Origin: Prochlorococcus marinus CUG1417
GTDB lineage: Bacteria; Cyanobacteriota; Cyanobacteriia; PCC-6307; Cyanobiaceae
Assembly: GCF_017695975.1 (NCBI RefSeq)
Contig: NZ_JAAORN010000001.1
Location: forward strand, 868,001-932,000
Direction: 5' to 3'
DNA length: 64,000 nucleotides
Position numbers and translations under genes: made by a program. The notes under the pieces were generated by a model. The model ran no database searches. It saw only the letters and a program-made list of their open reading frames with translations, and was not told the origin of the DNA. This document shows positions 27,401 through 38,796 of this stretch, piece after piece (positions within the stretch are counted from its first letter, which is position 1; each line of letters opens with the position of its first letter).

Positions 27401-28428
27401 AAACTTACGGAGAATCACTGGCACAAATCTTATGGTTTGTTGGGGTAAAACCAAAACCAGATTCTGTTGGAAGAATTAACAAACTAGAATTAATCCCTTT
27501 AGAAGAATTAGGTAGGCCAAGAATAGATGTAGTAGTTAACTGTTCAGGAGTATTTAGAGATCTATTTATTAATCAAATGGCATTAATAGATCAGGCAGTC
27601 AAATTAGCAGCTGAAGCTGATGAACCATTGGAATCTAATTTTGTAAGGAAACATTCACTAGAACAAGCAGAAAAAGAAGGTACTTCTATCAGAGAAGCTT
27701 CAGCGAGAGTATTCTCTAATGCAAGTGGAAGTTACAGTTCAAATGTTAATTTAGCCGTAGAAAATTCAACATGGGAGGAAGAAAATGAATTACAAGAAAT
27801 GTATTTATCTCGCAAAACATATGCCTTTAACGCCGATAATCCAGGTGAGATGAATCAAAAAAGAGAGGTATTTGAGTCAGTCATGAAAACAGCAGATGTT
27901 ACATTTCAAAACCTTGATTCTTCAGAGATTTCATTAACAGATGTAAGTCATTATTTTGATTCTGATCCAACAAAATTGATCAAGACATTAAGAGATGACG
28001 GAAAAGAACCAAGTAGCTACATAGCTGATACAACAACTTCTAATGCTCAAGTTAGAACACTTGGAGAAACTATCAGATTAGACTCAAGAACAAAACTTTT
28101 AAATCCTAAGTGGTATGAAGGTATGCTCAAATCTGGCTACGAAGGAGTTAGAGAACTTTCTAACAGACTTAATTACACCCTTGGTTGGAGTGCGACAAGT
28201 GGTCAAGTAGATAATTTTGTATATGAAGAAACTAATGAAACATTTATAAATGACGAAGAGATGAGGAAAAGATTAATGGATCTTAATCCTAATAGTTTCA
28301 GAAGAATTGTTGGAACGTTGCTAGAAGTCAATGGTAGGGGATATTGGGAAACTTCAGATGAGAATATAGAACAGTTGAAAGAACTATACCAAGAGGTAGA
28401 GGATAAAATCGAAGGAGTTAAAGAATAA
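24418..28428 (+). CDS. chlH: Magnesium chelatase subunit H
   Basis: ChlH is the large subunit that binds protoporphyrin IX and inserts Mg2+, with ChlI and ChlD, at the branch point to chlorophyll. The protein is full length at 1336 residues. The conserved segments [22 protein letters not shown] and the late PNPSFRR-like [14 protein letters not shown] are present. The gene has its own upstream region of about 100 bases, shared with divergent dapB. It converges with folP with an eight-base gap. Confidence 0.97.
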   Translation: MFTQVRSANRRVSPVEDNKHKVVIKAVYVVLEPQYQNSLTEAAKSINKMNGPIGIDLSGYLIEELRNDSNFEDFKEDIANADIFVASLIFIEDLAQKVVDAVSPFKDKLKASIIFPSMPEVMRLNKLGSFSMAQLGQSKSIIGDLIKKKKESDGASFQDSMLKLLNTLPSILKYLPVEKAQDARTFILSFQYWLGGTTENLKNFLLMISEKYAVSEIIKDQIEEFKIQDPETFPDLGIWHPLAPCMFESLKEYQNWENNRKDINPKNDKTPTIGLVLQRSHIVTGDDAHYVAVIQELEYRGARVLPIFCGGLDFSKPVNEFYYDSINKDQPIVDGVVSLTGFALVGGPARQDHPKAIEALKRLNRPYMVALPLVFQTTQEWEDSDLGLHPVQVALQIAIPELDGAIEPIILSGRDDATGKAHTLQDRVDVIAERAIKWSTLRVKQRKDKKLAITVFSFPPDKGNVGTAAYLNVFGSIYRVLLEMKSKGYQIDELPSNSKELMEKVINNPEAMDGSPELNIAHKMSVKEYEEYTPYSQRLEENWGKPPGNLNSDGQNLLIYGKHFGNVFIGVQPTFGYEGDPMRLLYSRSASPHHGFAAYYTYVEKIWGADAVLHFGTHGSLEFMPGKQMGMSETCYPDSLIGSLPNLYYYAANNPSEATIAKRRGYASTISYLTPPAENAGLYKGLKELSELVGSYQQLRENSRGIQIVNAIVETSKQCNLDKDVELPSKDIEELSIDERDLFVGNVYKQLMEIESRLLPCGLHTIGEAPTAEEAVATLVNIASLEREQEGLRSLPGLLAESIGLTIEQIYDGNNRGELKFVELNEKIIKTSRESIFAMVNSLKIVNGRVYLEKSLLSKLFDLLKVFGLNLPTPWLRVCRLNGFNEVNQKELNKLFDYLLFCLEQVCADKEMDSLIKALDGNYVLPGPGGDPIRNPGVLPSGKNIHALDPQSIPTTAAVAAAKSVVDKLIEKQKEEQGTWPETIACVLWGTDNIKTYGESLAQILWFVGVKPKPDSVGRINKLELIPLEELGRPRIDVVVNCSGVFRDLFINQMALIDQAVKLAAEADEPLESNFVRKHSLEQAEKEGTSIREASARVFSNASGSYSSNVNLAVENSTWEEENELQEMYLSRKTYAFNADNPGEMNQKREVFESVMKTADVTFQNLDSSEISLTDVSHYFDSDPTKLIKTLRDDGKEPSSYIADTTTSNAQVRTLGETIRLDSRTKLLNPKWYEGMLKSGYEGVRELSNRLNYTLGWSATSGQVDNFVYEETNETFINDEEMRKRLMDLNPNSFRRIVGTLLEVNGRGYWETSDENIEQLKELYQEVEDKIEGVKE

Positions 28429-28436
28429 TTAATTTA

Positions 28437-29282
28437 TTATTTTCTGTAAATTTTATCTGCTACTTTCAGGATTTGATAATTTAGTTTGACGTTGTGAACT
28501 CTCACAATGTCAATATTAAATTGAGAACAAAGACAACTTATTGCAAGTGTTCCTATGTCCCTTCCTTTTGGATTTTTCTCATTCAAAATTTCTCCTATAA
28601 ATCTCTTCCTAGATGCACCTATCAAAATTGGCAAATTCCATTTTTTAAATTCATCTAAGTTTCTCAAGATTTCCAAATTATGATTGATATCCTTTGAAAA
28701 ACCTATTCCAGGATCCACTATTATATTTCTTTCAGATATATTTTTTTCTAAAGCATTCTTTATTAAATTATCAAGCGAGCACTTAACATCATTCAATACA
28801 TTCTGGTAATTAGAGAGTTGATTCATGTTTTGACTATTACCACGACTATGAGTTATTACGAATGGACAGTTGAATTTTGATACAACATCCAAAATTTTTA
28901 TATCTCTTCTTCCTCCCGTGACATCATTTATCCAATCAGCACCATTTAAAAGAGCTTCGTAAGCCACTTCAGAATTAAAAGTATCAATAGAAATTAAAAC
29001 ATCTGGAAATTCAGATTTTATTAATTTTAGATATGGGATCAATCTTTTAATTTCTATACTAGATCCAACTTCTTCAGCCCCAGGTCTCGTACTTTGAGCA
29101 CCAAGATCAACAACATCAACACCATTACTCAAGAAATGATTTACTTGACCCAAAACTTTTTTTGAAGTATTTAATTCCCCACCATCACTAAATGAATCAG
29201 GAGTTAAATTAATAACTCCCATAATCGAAGTTTTTTGGCCCCAGTCTTTTGGCCATGGATTTTTCTTATTGATAATTTGCAA
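28437..29282 (-). CDS. folP: Dihydropteroate synthase
   Basis: FolP joins p-aminobenzoate to the pterin diphosphate in folate synthesis. Both signature regions are seen: [14 protein letters not shown] near residue 22 and the [11 protein letters not shown] loop near residue 60. The later IVDPGIGF and GASRKRF segments complete the TIM barrel active site. The start overlaps the end of tpiA by 17 bases, so the two genes share a transcript. Confidence 0.95.
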   Translation of the reverse strand: MQIINKKNPWPKDWGQKTSIMGVINLTPDSFSDGGELNTSKKVLGQVNHFLSNGVDVVDLGAQSTRPGAEEVGSSIEIKRLIPYLKLIKSEFPDVLISIDTFNSEVAYEALLNGADWINDVTGGRRDIKILDVVSKFNCPFVITHSRGNSQNMNQLSNYQNVLNDVKCSLDNLIKNALEKNISERNIIVDPGIGFSKDINHNLEILRNLDEFKKWNLPILIGASRKRFIGEILNEKNPKGRDIGTLAISCLCSQFNIDIVRVHNVKLNYQILKVADKIYRK

Positions 29283-29991
29283 TTCTTGCGAAACTATTCG
29301 GATCTAATGAAGCCCCTCCAACTAACACCCCATCTATATCACTCATAGACATGATTTCGTCAATATTATTAGGTTTGACAGATCCTCCATATTGAATAAT
29401 TACATCATCAAAACCTATTAATTTCCTAATCAAAGAACATATCTTATTAGCGTCTTCTGCCTCACATGTTTTACCAGTGCCGATAGCCCATATTGGTTCA
29501 TAGGCAACAATTAAATTAGATGGGTCTGTATTTTCTAATCCTTGTTCAACCTGTCTAGTAATAACTCTATCAGCTTCTCCTCTCTCTCTTTGTTCTAATG
29601 TTTCTCCTACACAAACTATTGGAGTAAGTCCACTAGCTTGAGCAAAAACTGCTCTTTTATTAATTTGTTCATCACTTTCACTAAAATATTTCCTTGGTTC
29701 ACTATGTCCAACAATTGCATATGAGACACCATGTTCAATAAGCATTTTTGGAGATATTTCTGCAGTAAATGCTCCTTGATCTTCCCAATGAATATTTTGG
29801 CTAGAAATTTCTAAATAATCAAAATCAGAATGATCAGAAAAGGTTGAAATAGCTGTAAAAGGTGGAGCAATAACAACTTTACGATCGTCTTTAATATTTT
29901 TTATTAAAGGAATAAACTCTTCTAAATAGGATTTAGCTTCAGCACAAGTCATGTGCATTTTCCAATTACCAGCAATTACAGAATTTCTCAA
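29266..29991 (-). CDS. tpiA: Triose-phosphate isomerase
   Basis: TpiA interconverts glyceraldehyde 3-phosphate and dihydroxyacetone phosphate, serving both glycolysis and the Calvin cycle. The active-site Asn-Lys is in GNWKMH (8-13), the histidine is in [11 protein letters not shown], and the catalytic glutamate is in [11 protein letters not shown]. The usual GHSERR reads GHSEPR here, a small variation. It is co-transcribed with folP. Confidence 0.96.
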   Translation of the reverse strand: MRNSVIAGNWKMHMTCAEAKSYLEEFIPLIKNIKDDRKVVIAPPFTAISTFSDHSDFDYLEISSQNIHWEDQGAFTAEISPKMLIEHGVSYAIVGHSEPRKYFSESDEQINKRAVFAQASGLTPIVCVGETLEQRERGEADRVITRQVEQGLENTDPSNLIVAYEPIWAIGTGKTCEAEDANKICSLIRKLIGFDDVIIQYGGSVKPNNIDEIMSMSDIDGVLVGGASLDPNSFARIANYQ

Positions 29992-30043
29992 AATACTATC
30001 TCCAAGAAAAATATACTAATACAAAGTGAGTTGAATACGCTAA

Positions 30044-30220
30044 CTATTCAAAAATTAATTCATTTTTTAGAAATATTACTTTATCTCCCTTGTTTAATTT
30101 CCTTCCTCTCCTAGTCTCAATTGCACCATTAACCTTAACAGAACCGGATTTAATAAAAATTTTTGCTTCGCCACCAGAAGATACCAAATTTTTCCATTTT
30201 AAGAATTGATCCAATTTCAT
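30044..30220 (-). CDS. S4-domain RNA-binding protein, YbcJ-like
   Basis: A 58-residue frame runs from ATG at 30220 to TAG at 30044. It consists of almost nothing but an S4 fold: MKLDQFLKW, then SGGEAKIFIKSGSVKVNG, then RRGRKLNKGDKV. Stand-alone S4 proteins of this size (YbcJ, RlbA) bind structured RNA, often the ribosome. It lies 52 bases upstream of tpiA on the same strand. Confidence 0.85.
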   Translation of the reverse strand: MKLDQFLKWKNLVSSGGEAKIFIKSGSVKVNGAIETRRGRKLNKGDKVIFLKNELIFE

Positions 30221-30278
30221 TGTTTTTTATACCCAAAGATATTGATAAAGTAGGATAAACATTTAAATATATAATATC

Positions 30279-31985
30279 TTGAGGCTAATACCACCAGTCA
30301 GACCATATTCAAATAGGTTTATCAAGGGTTTTATATGCATGCTTATTTACGTAGCTTGTTGGCCTTTATTAGCTTATTTAGCTGGAAATTTAATACCAGC
30401 AATTGGGTCAGGTGATCTTTCAAAAGTTTCTAGCATAATAATTAAGTCTTTATTTGTATTTTTAGTTCAGAAAACTGCTCAATTTGGACAGGATGTATTC
30501 ATAGCAAAACCATCCTTAGAAATTAGTGAAGTTATGAGAGGAAATTTATTTAGCAGAATTCAAAAAATAAAGATGAATTCTGTTGAAAATATTTCAGCCG
30601 GGGACATCACATATAGACTTACAGAAGATGCAGACAGGGTAAGCGAAGTTATTTATAAAACTGCTCAAGATACTATTCCATGCACTTTACAGTTGTTAGC
30701 GGTAATAATCTACATGTTTTATTTAGACTGGTCACTAACAGTATCAACATTCGTTTTAGCACCATTGATTATTCTTTCAGTTAACAGTTTTGGAAGAAGA
30801 GTTTTAATAGCATCTGAAAAAAGTCAAGAATCAACAAGTAATTTAGCTGGTTTAATAGGTGAATCTATAAATGGAATGTCTACGATAAGAGCTTTTGCTG
30901 CAGAAAATTGGATTGAGAAAAGATTTTATAAAAGATTAAGTACAAATAAAAAAGCAAAATATAAAACATTGAAACTACTTGCATTTCAACATCCAGTTGT
31001 AGGATTTGTTGAAGCATTTGGAATATTAGCAATATTAGGTTTAGGAGCCGCAAGAATCAATCTAGGCCTTCTAACAAGCGAAGAATTTAGTAGTTTTTTT
31101 GCTGCAATATTAATGCTTATTGATCCAATAAGCCATGTGAGTACAAATTTTAATGACTATAAGCAGGCAGAAGCCTCAATAAAAAGGTTAAAAAACATAA
31201 ATCAAGAACCTGTCGAAGATGATAAAGAAAATTTACGAAGGCTATCCAATTTTGAAGGCAAAATAAGTTTCAAGAAAGTATATTTCGCTTACAAAAAAGA
31301 TAATCAAGTACTTAAAAATATCAATTTAGAAATCAAAAGAGGTGAAGTCACAGCCTTTGTTGGAGCTTCTGGGGCTGGCAAAAGTACAATGTTGGCTTTG
31401 ATATTAAAGTTTTTATCTCCAAATAATGGGGACATTTTTATAGATGATAAAAATCTCAAAATATTAAATACAAAAGATATTAGAAAAAATATTGCATTAG
31501 TACAACAACAGCCTTTTTTATTTTCAGGAACAATTATTGATGTAATAAGAATGGGCAGAAATTTCACCAAAGAAGAAGTTATAGAATCAGCAAGAATAGC
31601 AAACGCTCACAACTTCATTCAAAAGCTTCCTGAGAAATATGAAACTAAGATAACTGAAAGAGGATCAAATTTCTCGGGGGGGCAGATCCAGAGGATAGCA
31701 ATTGCAAGAGCAATACTTGGAAACCCATCAGTTCTTCTTTTAGACGAGGCCACAAGTGCGTTAGATGCAGAATCAGAATCTGAAGTCCAAGAAGGACTTA
31801 ATAGAGCGATGAAAGATAGAACAGTTATCGTAATTGCTCATAGATTAGCTACTACTCAAGAGGCAAATAAAATAGTTGTTTTCGATAAAGGTGAAATTAT
31901 TGAAGTTGGGAAACACATAGATTTGATCAATAAATCAGGAATTTATAAAGAATTATGTGAAAAACAATTGATTAAAAAATTATAA
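30279..31985 (+). CDS. ABC exporter with fused membrane and ATPase domains
   Basis: The protein has six membrane helices in the first 300 residues and a C-terminal ATPase with Walker A GASGAGKST from residue 363, signature FSGGQ from about 465 and Walker B LLLDEATSALD. It is a half-transporter of the MsbA/lipid or drug exporter type that works as a dimer. The substrate cannot be told. The start is TTG at 30279; an in-frame stop is four codons upstream, and no ATG lies between. Confidence 0.9.
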   Translation: MRLIPPVRPYSNRFIKGFICMLIYVACWPLLAYLAGNLIPAIGSGDLSKVSSIIIKSLFVFLVQKTAQFGQDVFIAKPSLEISEVMRGNLFSRIQKIKMNSVENISAGDITYRLTEDADRVSEVIYKTAQDTIPCTLQLLAVIIYMFYLDWSLTVSTFVLAPLIILSVNSFGRRVLIASEKSQESTSNLAGLIGESINGMSTIRAFAAENWIEKRFYKRLSTNKKAKYKTLKLLAFQHPVVGFVEAFGILAILGLGAARINLGLLTSEEFSSFFAAILMLIDPISHVSTNFNDYKQAEASIKRLKNINQEPVEDDKENLRRLSNFEGKISFKKVYFAYKKDNQVLKNINLEIKRGEVTAFVGASGAGKSTMLALILKFLSPNNGDIFIDDKNLKILNTKDIRKNIALVQQQPFLFSGTIIDVIRMGRNFTKEEVIESARIANAHNFIQKLPEKYETKITERGSNFSGGQIQRIAIARAILGNPSVLLLDEATSALDAESESEVQEGLNRAMKDRTVIVIAHRLATTQEANKIVVFDKGEIIEVGKHIDLINKSGIYKELCEKQLIKKL

Positions 31986-32015
31986 AGTTATTTTATTTAT
32001 TAAAAGCCTAATACC

Positions 32016-32234
32016 ATGAGTGAAAACAAAAAAGATTCTGCTAATCCAGTTTTAACATTTGAAGGAAAGAAGTATTTGATAAATGAACTTTCAAATGACA
32101 TAAAAGAATCTATAAAGGGATTACAAATAGCAGAAACGCAACTTAAAATGCATGAAGATACTCAGAAATTACTTTCAATTAGTAGAAACTATTTAGCGAA
32201 TCAATTAAGAGAAAAACTAAAAAACTTAGAGTAA
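32016..32234 (+). CDS. Small protein, DUF6447-like
   Basis: The 72-residue protein has a short strand-rich entry (LTFEGKKYLINEL) and then a long helix of the type ETQLKMHEDTQKLLSISRNYLANQL. The layout resembles DUF6447, small proteins of unknown role. It follows the ABC exporter by 30 bases and ends four bases from the convergent carB stop. Confidence 0.6.
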   Translation: MSENKKDSANPVLTFEGKKYLINELSNDIKESIKGLQIAETQLKMHEDTQKLLSISRNYLANQLREKLKNLE

Positions 32235-32238
32235 AATT

Positions 32239-35200
32239 CTAATAATTATGAATTTCTTGTAAAGAGTAAGTATCAATATTATTAATTTGCAAAGCTTTTA
32301 TTGCTTTAATTGCTGCCTTTGCCCCAGGAATGGTTGTAAAAGTAGGAATATTATATTCTAAAGCAGCACGTCTTAGATAAGTGTCGTCATGAAGAGCCTG
32401 AGAACCTATTGGAGTATTAATTATTAATTGAACTAATCCAGAACGAATTAGGTCCTCTATATTTGGTCTCCCTTCATGTACTTTTAGTACTTCTTCAACT
32501 TTAATCCCTAAATCTAACAAGTATGCAGCTGTTCCTTTTGTTGCAATTAATTTAAATCCTAAAATCAAAAGTTCCCTAGCAATTTCTTCAAGATTTTTTT
32601 TATCTAAGTCATTAGTAGACAAAAAAGCTACTCCTTCTGAAGGAACACCATTTCCTGCTGCTAATTCCGACTTAGCATAAGCAATTCCGAAATCCTTAGC
32701 TAAACCCATTACTTCTCCAGTAGATTTCATTTCAGGACCTAGGAGTGTATCAGATCCAGGAAATCTTTTAAAAGGTAAAACAGCTTCTTTTACTGCTTGA
32801 TATTTTGGAGAAAATTCTTTGGTGAAATTAATATCTTCTAATGTTAAACCTTGCATTAATTGAGTAGCTAATTTTGCAACTGGTTTACCAATAGCCTTTG
32901 AAACAAATGGTACTGTTCTTGAGGCTCTTGGATTTGCCTCAAGAATAAATAGTTTGGTTTCTTTATTGTTTAAATTTATCACTGCAAATTGCAAATTTAT
33001 CAAGCCAATAACATTCAGTCTTTTTGCAATTAATTTAGTCCAAAGTTTTACATTATCTATAGTTGAAGCCGATAGAGAAATTGCTGGTAAGCAACAAGCC
33101 GAATCACCAGAATGAATTCCTGCAGGTTCCACATGTTCCATTAGACCAGCAATGACAACTGATCCTTCTGAATCACATAAAGCATCAACGTCTATCTCAA
33201 TAGCATTATTCAAATATTGATCAAGAAGAATTGGATGGTCAGGTGATACCTTAACTGCTTCAGAAATGTATCTTGATAATTCACTTTCATCTTTAACAAT
33301 TTCCATTGCCCTACCGCCTAAAACATAAGAGGGTCTTACAACTAAAGGGAATCCAATATTCTTTGCTACCACTTGTGCTTCGTTTTGATTGCGAGCAATA
33401 CCGTTTAAAGGTTGTCTAATACTTAATTCTTCGAGTATTTTTGTAAATTCCTCTCTGTCTTCTGCTATATCAATGGAGATTGGAGAAGTTCCGAGAATTT
33501 TTGAACCAGTTTTGAACCCATCATCAGTTTTAAGCCATTCAAATAAAGGTAATGATAATTTGAGAGGAGTTTGTCCTCCAAATTGAACGATCAATCCATA
33601 AGGATTTTCAGCTTCTATTATATTGAGCACATCTTCCAAAGTAACAGGCTCAAAATATAAAATATCACTGGTATCGTAATCGGTTGATACAGTTTCTGGG
33701 TTGCTATTAACCATTATTGTTTTGTAACCATTTGTTGAAGCTTGATATGAAGCATGACAACAGCAGTAATCAAATTCTATTCCCTGACCAATTCTGTTTG
33801 GACCTCCTCCAAGAATCATAATTTTTTTGGAATTATTATTTTCTGAAATCTCGCAATCAAGAATTTCGGTATTCAAGTTAATAAAACTTTCTTCGTAAGT
33901 TGAATAATGATAAGGAGTCGAAGATGAGAACTCTGCTGAACAAGTATCAACTGTTTTATAAATTGGCATTATATTTAAACTTTTTCTATATTTTCTAACT
34001 TCATAAAAATTAGTATTAGTTAAATTTGCTATCTGTTGATCAGAAAAGCCTAATTGTTTAGCATGTAGCATCAAATCCCTATCAAGATCATAAAGCTTTT
34101 TTGCTTTCAAAAATTCAAGTTCAAAATTATAGATATTACGTAGTTTCTCTATAAACCATAAATCTATATTAGTAACTTCATGAATATAAGAATTAGTTTT
34201 GCCAAACTGCATAGCTTTTTTAACTATAAGAATTCTTTCAGAAGTTGGGTTCCTTAAACTATTCCTCATGTGATTCTCGTCATTAAATTCTTCTAACGAA
34301 TCACATTCCCATCCAAAAATGCCTATTTCTAAGGACCTTAATGCTTTCTGAAATGATTCTTCAAAGGAACGCCCGATTGCCATTGACTCACCTACGGATT
34401 TCATAGCAGTACTTAGGGTATTTGAGGAGCCTTTAAACTTTTCAAAGGCAAATCTAGGAATTTTGGTAACGACATAATCAATTGAAGGTTCAAAACATGC
34501 AGGTGTTTTTTTTGTAATATCATTAGTTATCTCATCGAGTGTATAACCAACTGATAATAAAGCTGCAATCTTAGCTATTGGGAATCCAGTTGCTTTACTT
34601 GCCAAAGCAGATGATCTACTCACACGAGGATTCATTTCAATAACAATAACTTCTCCATTAGATGGATTTATTGCAAATTGAATGTTACTTCCTCCAGTTT
34701 CAACGCCTACCTCTCTAATGATTTTCAATGACAAGTCCCTCAGTCTCTGATATTCCTTGTCTGTGAGAGTTTGGGCGGGAGCTACAGTAATAGAATCTCC
34801 AGTATGAACACCCATGGGGTCTAAATTTTCAATACTGCAAACTATTACGACATTATCTGCAGTATCTCTCATTACTTCTAATTCAAATTCCTTCCATCCG
34901 ATGAGTGATTTCTCAATCAATATTTGATTACTTGGACTTTCCTCTAAACCTGTTTTACACAATTCAACAAATTCTTCAAGGTTAAAAGCGATTCCACCTC
35001 CTACCCCACCAAGAGTAAATGCAGGCCTAATTATTAGAGGATAAGAATTAATTTTTTTTGATACGTCTTTTGCTTCACTTAGGTTTGATGCAATTCCTGA
35101 TGGGCATACATTTACATTTATTTTTTCCATTGATTCCTTAAACAATTTCCTATCTTCAGCTTTATTAATAGCTTTTAAATCAGCGCCAATTAATTCAACT

Positions 35201-35535
35201 TTATTTTTTTTTAAAAAATCTGATTCTGATAATTTAACCGCAAGGTTCAAAGCAGTTTGACCTCCCATAGTGGGTAAGATTGCATCAGGTTTTTCTCTTA
35301 AAATGATCTGAGAAACAATTTCAGGAGTTAATGGTTCAATATATGTTTTACTTGCAATCTCAGGATCAGTCATTATCGATGCAGGATTTGAATTTATTAA
35401 AATAATTTCGTAACCAGCTTTTCTTAAAGCTTTGCAAGCTTGGGTGCCAGAATAATCAAATTCGCATGCTTGTCCTATAACAATTGGTCCTGAACCTAGA
35501 ATAAGTATTTTTTTAAGATCACCTCTTTGAGGCAT
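32239..35535 (-). CDS. carB: Carbamoyl-phosphate synthase large subunit
   Basis: CarB makes carbamoyl phosphate for arginine and pyrimidine synthesis, using ammonia passed from CarA. The protein is full length, 1098 residues, with two ATP-grasp halves. The first begins [20 protein letters not shown] and the second starts near residue 565 with [19 protein letters not shown]. The C-terminal MGS-like allosteric domain ([17 protein letters not shown]) is present. No carA lies in this window. Confidence 0.97.
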   Translation of the reverse strand: MPQRGDLKKILILGSGPIVIGQACEFDYSGTQACKALRKAGYEIILINSNPASIMTDPEIASKTYIEPLTPEIVSQIILREKPDAILPTMGGQTALNLAVKLSESDFLKKNKVELIGADLKAINKAEDRKLFKESMEKINVNVCPSGIASNLSEAKDVSKKINSYPLIIRPAFTLGGVGGGIAFNLEEFVELCKTGLEESPSNQILIEKSLIGWKEFELEVMRDTADNVVIVCSIENLDPMGVHTGDSITVAPAQTLTDKEYQRLRDLSLKIIREVGVETGGSNIQFAINPSNGEVIVIEMNPRVSRSSALASKATGFPIAKIAALLSVGYTLDEITNDITKKTPACFEPSIDYVVTKIPRFAFEKFKGSSNTLSTAMKSVGESMAIGRSFEESFQKALRSLEIGIFGWECDSLEEFNDENHMRNSLRNPTSERILIVKKAMQFGKTNSYIHEVTNIDLWFIEKLRNIYNFELEFLKAKKLYDLDRDLMLHAKQLGFSDQQIANLTNTNFYEVRKYRKSLNIMPIYKTVDTCSAEFSSSTPYHYSTYEESFINLNTEILDCEISENNNSKKIMILGGGPNRIGQGIEFDYCCCHASYQASTNGYKTIMVNSNPETVSTDYDTSDILYFEPVTLEDVLNIIEAENPYGLIVQFGGQTPLKLSLPLFEWLKTDDGFKTGSKILGTSPISIDIAEDREEFTKILEELSIRQPLNGIARNQNEAQVVAKNIGFPLVVRPSYVLGGRAMEIVKDESELSRYISEAVKVSPDHPILLDQYLNNAIEIDVDALCDSEGSVVIAGLMEHVEPAGIHSGDSACCLPAISLSASTIDNVKLWTKLIAKRLNVIGLINLQFAVINLNNKETKLFILEANPRASRTVPFVSKAIGKPVAKLATQLMQGLTLEDINFTKEFSPKYQAVKEAVLPFKRFPGSDTLLGPEMKSTGEVMGLAKDFGIAYAKSELAAGNGVPSEGVAFLSTNDLDKKNLEEIARELLILGFKLIATKGTAAYLLDLGIKVEEVLKVHEGRPNIEDLIRSGLVQLIINTPIGSQALHDDTYLRRAALEYNIPTFTTIPGAKAAIKAIKALQINNIDTYSLQEIHNY

Positions 35536-35644
35536 AATTAAAAACCTTTATTTATTTTATGCTACTTATAAATTATCAGATGTTAATCAAGTTACTTGAA
35601 AAGCAACATTTGTTTCTATAGTATTGAAAGAAAATTAATTTTTT

Positions 35645-36283
35645 ATGAGCGAACTTCAGCGACTTAAAAGTTTGTTGCCTCCAGAAAATGAAAGTTGGGT
35701 ATTTGTTGAAGCTGCTGCTGCTATCGATCCACCTTTAATAACACTTGAGGAAATTGGTCGCGACGAAGTTGAAATACAAATAGATCTAGACGAATGGGAT
35801 AACTTTGCAATTGACCATAGAAATTTATTATTTTGGCACGAGGTAGGGAAAATTCAAAATGACACAATTCCTAGAGATGGATGGGAAATGGCTGCTCTTG
35901 CTATAGGACTTGGAGGAGCAATAGGGGAATTGTGGGTACAAGATGGGCTTTTATTATTACTTGCTCTTGGTTTATCGAGTTTTGCAGGATATAGATTATA
36001 TTTAAAAAATAATTCCGAAAAAAAACTTCAAGATGCTATTTTTGCGGACGAAAGAGCTATAGATCTTGCTTGTAGATTTGGGTATAGTATCCCAAATGCT
36101 TATAAAAGTCTTGGAGGAGCACTAAAGGAATTAATCGAGAAAACTAGAAAAAAGAAACGAAGAAGTTTTTTTGAGGACAGATTAGATGCCCTAAGAAAAA
36201 GTGCTGAAAAAGCTAGATCAGAATTATCTCAGCAAGAAGGTTCAGAGAAATCAGTCTCGAGCGAAAATGTATATGGACAATAA
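35645..36283 (+). CDS. DUF3318 protein
   Basis: This is a cyanobacterial family of unknown role. The N-terminal 90 residues are soluble, with the motif VFVEAAAAIDPPLI; two hydrophobic segments lie at about 81-118; the C-terminal part is a basic helical region. Its last 17 bases overlap the start of rsfS. It leads a four-gene plus-strand operon. Confidence 0.8.
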   Translation: MSELQRLKSLLPPENESWVFVEAAAAIDPPLITLEEIGRDEVEIQIDLDEWDNFAIDHRNLLFWHEVGKIQNDTIPRDGWEMAALAIGLGGAIGELWVQDGLLLLLALGLSSFAGYRLYLKNNSEKKLQDAIFADERAIDLACRFGYSIPNAYKSLGGALKELIEKTRKKKRRSFFEDRLDALRKSAEKARSELSQQEGSEKSVSSENVYGQ

Positions 36284-36617
36284 ACGTTTGGTTTTAATGG
36301 CAGCTAAAGCTTGTGATGAAAAAAAGGCAAAAGATATAAAACTTATAAAAATTGACAAGGTATCTTTCATAAGTGAATGGATATTAATTGCAGAAGGATT
36401 ATCTGATGTACAAGTTAGATCTATAACTAACTCAGTTGAGGGAGAGCTGAGAGAGAAGGCTAAAATTGAACCGATACGAAAAGAAGGTGTTAACGAGGCG
36501 AAATGGGCTTTACTTGATTATGGAGATTTAATTGTAAATATTTTTCAACCAGAAATAAGAAAATTTTATGACCTTGAATCATTCTGGAGTAATGGGGTTA
36601 ATCTTACATTTCCATAA
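36267..36617 (+). CDS. rsfS: Ribosomal silencing factor RsfS (Iojap)
   Basis: RsfS binds protein L14 and keeps ribosomal subunits apart when nutrients are scarce. The protein shows the family pattern: AAKACDEKKAKDIKLIKI, then FISEWILIAEG and WALLDYGDLIVNIF. I place the start at ATG 36267, or ATG 36273 two codons later; an earlier in-frame ATG at 36201 would add residues with no family match. It overlaps the DUF3318 gene by 17 bases. Confidence 0.9.
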   Translation: MYMDNKRLVLMAAKACDEKKAKDIKLIKIDKVSFISEWILIAEGLSDVQVRSITNSVEGELREKAKIEPIRKEGVNEAKWALLDYGDLIVNIFQPEIRKFYDLESFWSNGVNLTFP

Positions 36618-36627
36618 TTTTCATTAT

Positions 36628-37122
36628 ATGAACGAATCTAAATGTCCAGTTCCTAGAGAGCAACAGCCTACAAATGAATTTATTGAATTATCAAAATCTA
36701 TAATTTTTTCTTGGCCAAAAACAAAAAAAACATTAATCATCATATTGCTTAAATTTTGGGTTGTTGCTTTTGTTCTATTTCTAGTTATTTCTTCAGGAAG
36801 TATCTATTTCAAAACGTCCCTCTTAAAATATATTCTATTAAGTGTTTTTAGTAGCTTATCAATACCTCTCATAATTACTATCAGGTTATATCTTGGTTGG
36901 AGACATGTTTTTAAGAGATTGACATCTGAAAGAGTTGAGTATGAAGAATCCGGTTGGCATGACGGTCAGGTATGGCTAAAACCGTTAGTTTTAAAAGAAA
37001 AAGAATCACTTATTGCCTCAGTAGAGGTGAAGCCTATTTTAAAAAATTTAATTCAAACTATTTCAATTATTTCAATCTTAATTTTATCTGGCACTTTACT
37101 CTTTCAATATAACAATTTCTAG
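36628..37122 (+). CDS. CGLD27 family membrane protein (DUF1230)
   Basis: The protein of 164 residues begins with the characteristic CPVPREQQPTNEF motif, followed by two helices at about 40-60 and 70-90, a soluble WHDGQVW segment and a last helix at the C-terminus. CGLD27 relatives occur in plants, algae and cyanobacteria and have been linked to iron and photosynthesis. The ATG at 36628 begins 10 bases after rsfS. The preceding ATG at 36568 is rejected because it lies inside rsfS. Confidence 0.82.
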   Translation: MNESKCPVPREQQPTNEFIELSKSIIFSWPKTKKTLIIILLKFWVVAFVLFLVISSGSIYFKTSLLKYILLSVFSSLSIPLIITIRLYLGWRHVFKRLTSERVEYEESGWHDGQVWLKPLVLKEKESLIASVEVKPILKNLIQTISIISILILSGTLLFQYNNF

Positions 37123-38088
37123 ATGAGTTTAAACTTCAAAAACCTATATACATCAAACAATCCTCCCTTACAAGCCACCTTAATGAGAGGTTCAAATATT
37201 GAATCTATCCATAAAATTCATGCTGTCATTAGTGATAAAAAAGGGAGGGTTTTAATGTGTGCAGGCAATCCAGAATATAAAAGTTTCATAAGGTCAGCAT
37301 TAAAGCCTTTTCAGGCAATACCATTTGTTAGCAGTGGAGCAGCAGCAAAAATCAATAATGATTCAAAATCAATTGCATTAGCATGTGGTTCACATAGTGG
37401 ATCAAAACTTCATTCAAGAGAAGCCTTCAAAATTTTATGGGAATATGACATCGACATTAATAATCTAAAATGTCCAAAAACAAAGACAAGTCCTTTAGAA
37501 CATAATTGCTCAGGTAAACACGCTGCTTTTCTAGCTACGTGTAAAAAAATGAATTGGCCACTAGATAGTTACTTAAAGGGAGATCATCCACTTCAAATTG
37601 AAATATTCAGAATTGTTTCTGAATTACTTGAAATTCCTAGATCTGAAATAAACGCAGAACGTGATGATTGTGGTGCTCCAACTCTTTACTTAAAACTAAT
37701 AGAAATGTCCAAGTTATATTCTCTTCTTAGTAGTTCTGAAAATGCTGAATTAGAGCAAATTAGTAGAGCTATGACTACTAATCCAATAATGATAAGTGAC
37801 AACAATAAATTTGATACTGAAATAATCAAGGGTTCTCATGGACAAGTCATAGGTAAAGGTGGTGCTGAGGGAATACAGTGCTTATGTAAGGTAAATGAAG
37901 GGATAGGACTTGCCTTGAAAGTAGAAGACGGTTCAAAAAGAGCTAAGCAAGCTGTGAGTCTTCACTTATTAAAACAGTTAGAGTGGATTTCTGATTTAAG
38001 AATTCAAGACATTGAAGAAAAGGTGTTTAATTTTTCTGAAGGAGTTCGAATTGAAGTTGAAGGTCAATTAAAATTCCAAGAATCCTAA
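37123..38088 (+). CDS. L-asparaginase, thermolabile (PF06089) type
   Basis: The 321-residue protein matches the Rhizobium asparaginase II family: RSALKPFQAIPFV, then CGSHSG and HNCSGKHAAFLA, and DDCGAPTLYL. It would hydrolyse asparagine to aspartate and ammonia. It starts on the base after the CGLD27 stop and is the last gene of the operon. It has no signal peptide, so it is cytoplasmic. Confidence 0.87.
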   Translation: MSLNFKNLYTSNNPPLQATLMRGSNIESIHKIHAVISDKKGRVLMCAGNPEYKSFIRSALKPFQAIPFVSSGAAAKINNDSKSIALACGSHSGSKLHSREAFKILWEYDIDINNLKCPKTKTSPLEHNCSGKHAAFLATCKKMNWPLDSYLKGDHPLQIEIFRIVSELLEIPRSEINAERDDCGAPTLYLKLIEMSKLYSLLSSSENAELEQISRAMTTNPIMISDNNKFDTEIIKGSHGQVIGKGGAEGIQCLCKVNEGIGLALKVEDGSKRAKQAVSLHLLKQLEWISDLRIQDIEEKVFNFSEGVRIEVEGQLKFQES

Positions 38089-38133
38089 ATAATTAGAAAA
38101 AATAACACTTTCAGATGTATGCTATGTATATGA

Positions 38134-38210
<77 letters not shown>

Positions 38211-38215
38211 TTTAT

Positions 38216-38239
38216 AAGCAGCTTTAAGGCTGCTTTTTT
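38216..38239 (+). terminator. Rho-independent terminator of the tRNA gene
   Basis: AAGCAGC and GCTGCTT pair around a TTTAAG loop, followed by a run of T. It lies six bases after the CCA end of the tRNA. Confidence 0.8.
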
Positions 38240-38579
38240 AGTTTTTGCAGTAAATTTGCAGCAATCAATACAGAATTTATAAACTGAAAATTTTTATATC
38301 ATATTGAAAGAAGCTTATTGGTAAATATTAGAGATCCTTTTGCATGGAGAATTTCAAATCAACTCTCACAAATAAACCAATTATGATAAAGAATATTCCA
38401 ATGTAAGAATTTAAAGTCAGTTCCAAATTATTTAATACAGTTTCTTTTGAAATTTTAACTCATAAATCATTTCTAATAAATAGTTCAAAAAAAAGAATTT
38501 AAAAAAATCATATTATTCCTTTTTTTATTAACTAAGTATCTTATTTAAAGTATATTGACATTTATAAATTAAGAAATAC
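38240..38579. other. Gene-poor interval after the tRNA
   Basis: I find no well-supported gene in these 340 bases. A minus-strand frame of 42 codons at 38298-38426 starts at TTG and would encode one hydrophobic helix, but it has no good ribosome binding site. No repeat of the tRNA 3' end is visible here. The stretch otherwise looks like plain AT-rich spacer. Confidence 0.4.
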
Positions 38580-38726
38580 ATGCAGAACTTACTACAGCGT
38601 GATCTAGGTTCAATCTTGCTCTCGATAGCTGTTATTTTAGGGTGGCTAGGGTTGTTCTTTGTCTTCTTAAGAATATTAACAGTTACAATAAAGAGAATCC
38701 TTGAAGCGATTTTCAAAGAATCTTAA
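38580..38726 (+). CDS. Small single-helix membrane protein
   Basis: A 48-residue frame from ATG 38580 to TAA 38724-38726 encodes a hydrophobic helix at about 10-32 followed by a basic amphipathic tail. The GC content is a little above its surroundings, which supports coding. The family is not recognised. Confidence 0.6.
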   Translation: MQNLLQRDLGSILLSIAVILGWLGLFFVFLRILTVTIKRILEAIFKES

Positions 38727-38796
38727 TAATTTAGATTAATCAATAGTACGTAAAGAGCCACATAATTCGTCTATCAATAAGTATAATGACCTAAAA

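Noticed and set aside
38298-38426. Possible 42-residue membrane protein from TTG on the minus strand
   Set aside because: No ribosome binding site and a non-ATG start; too weak to list as a gene.
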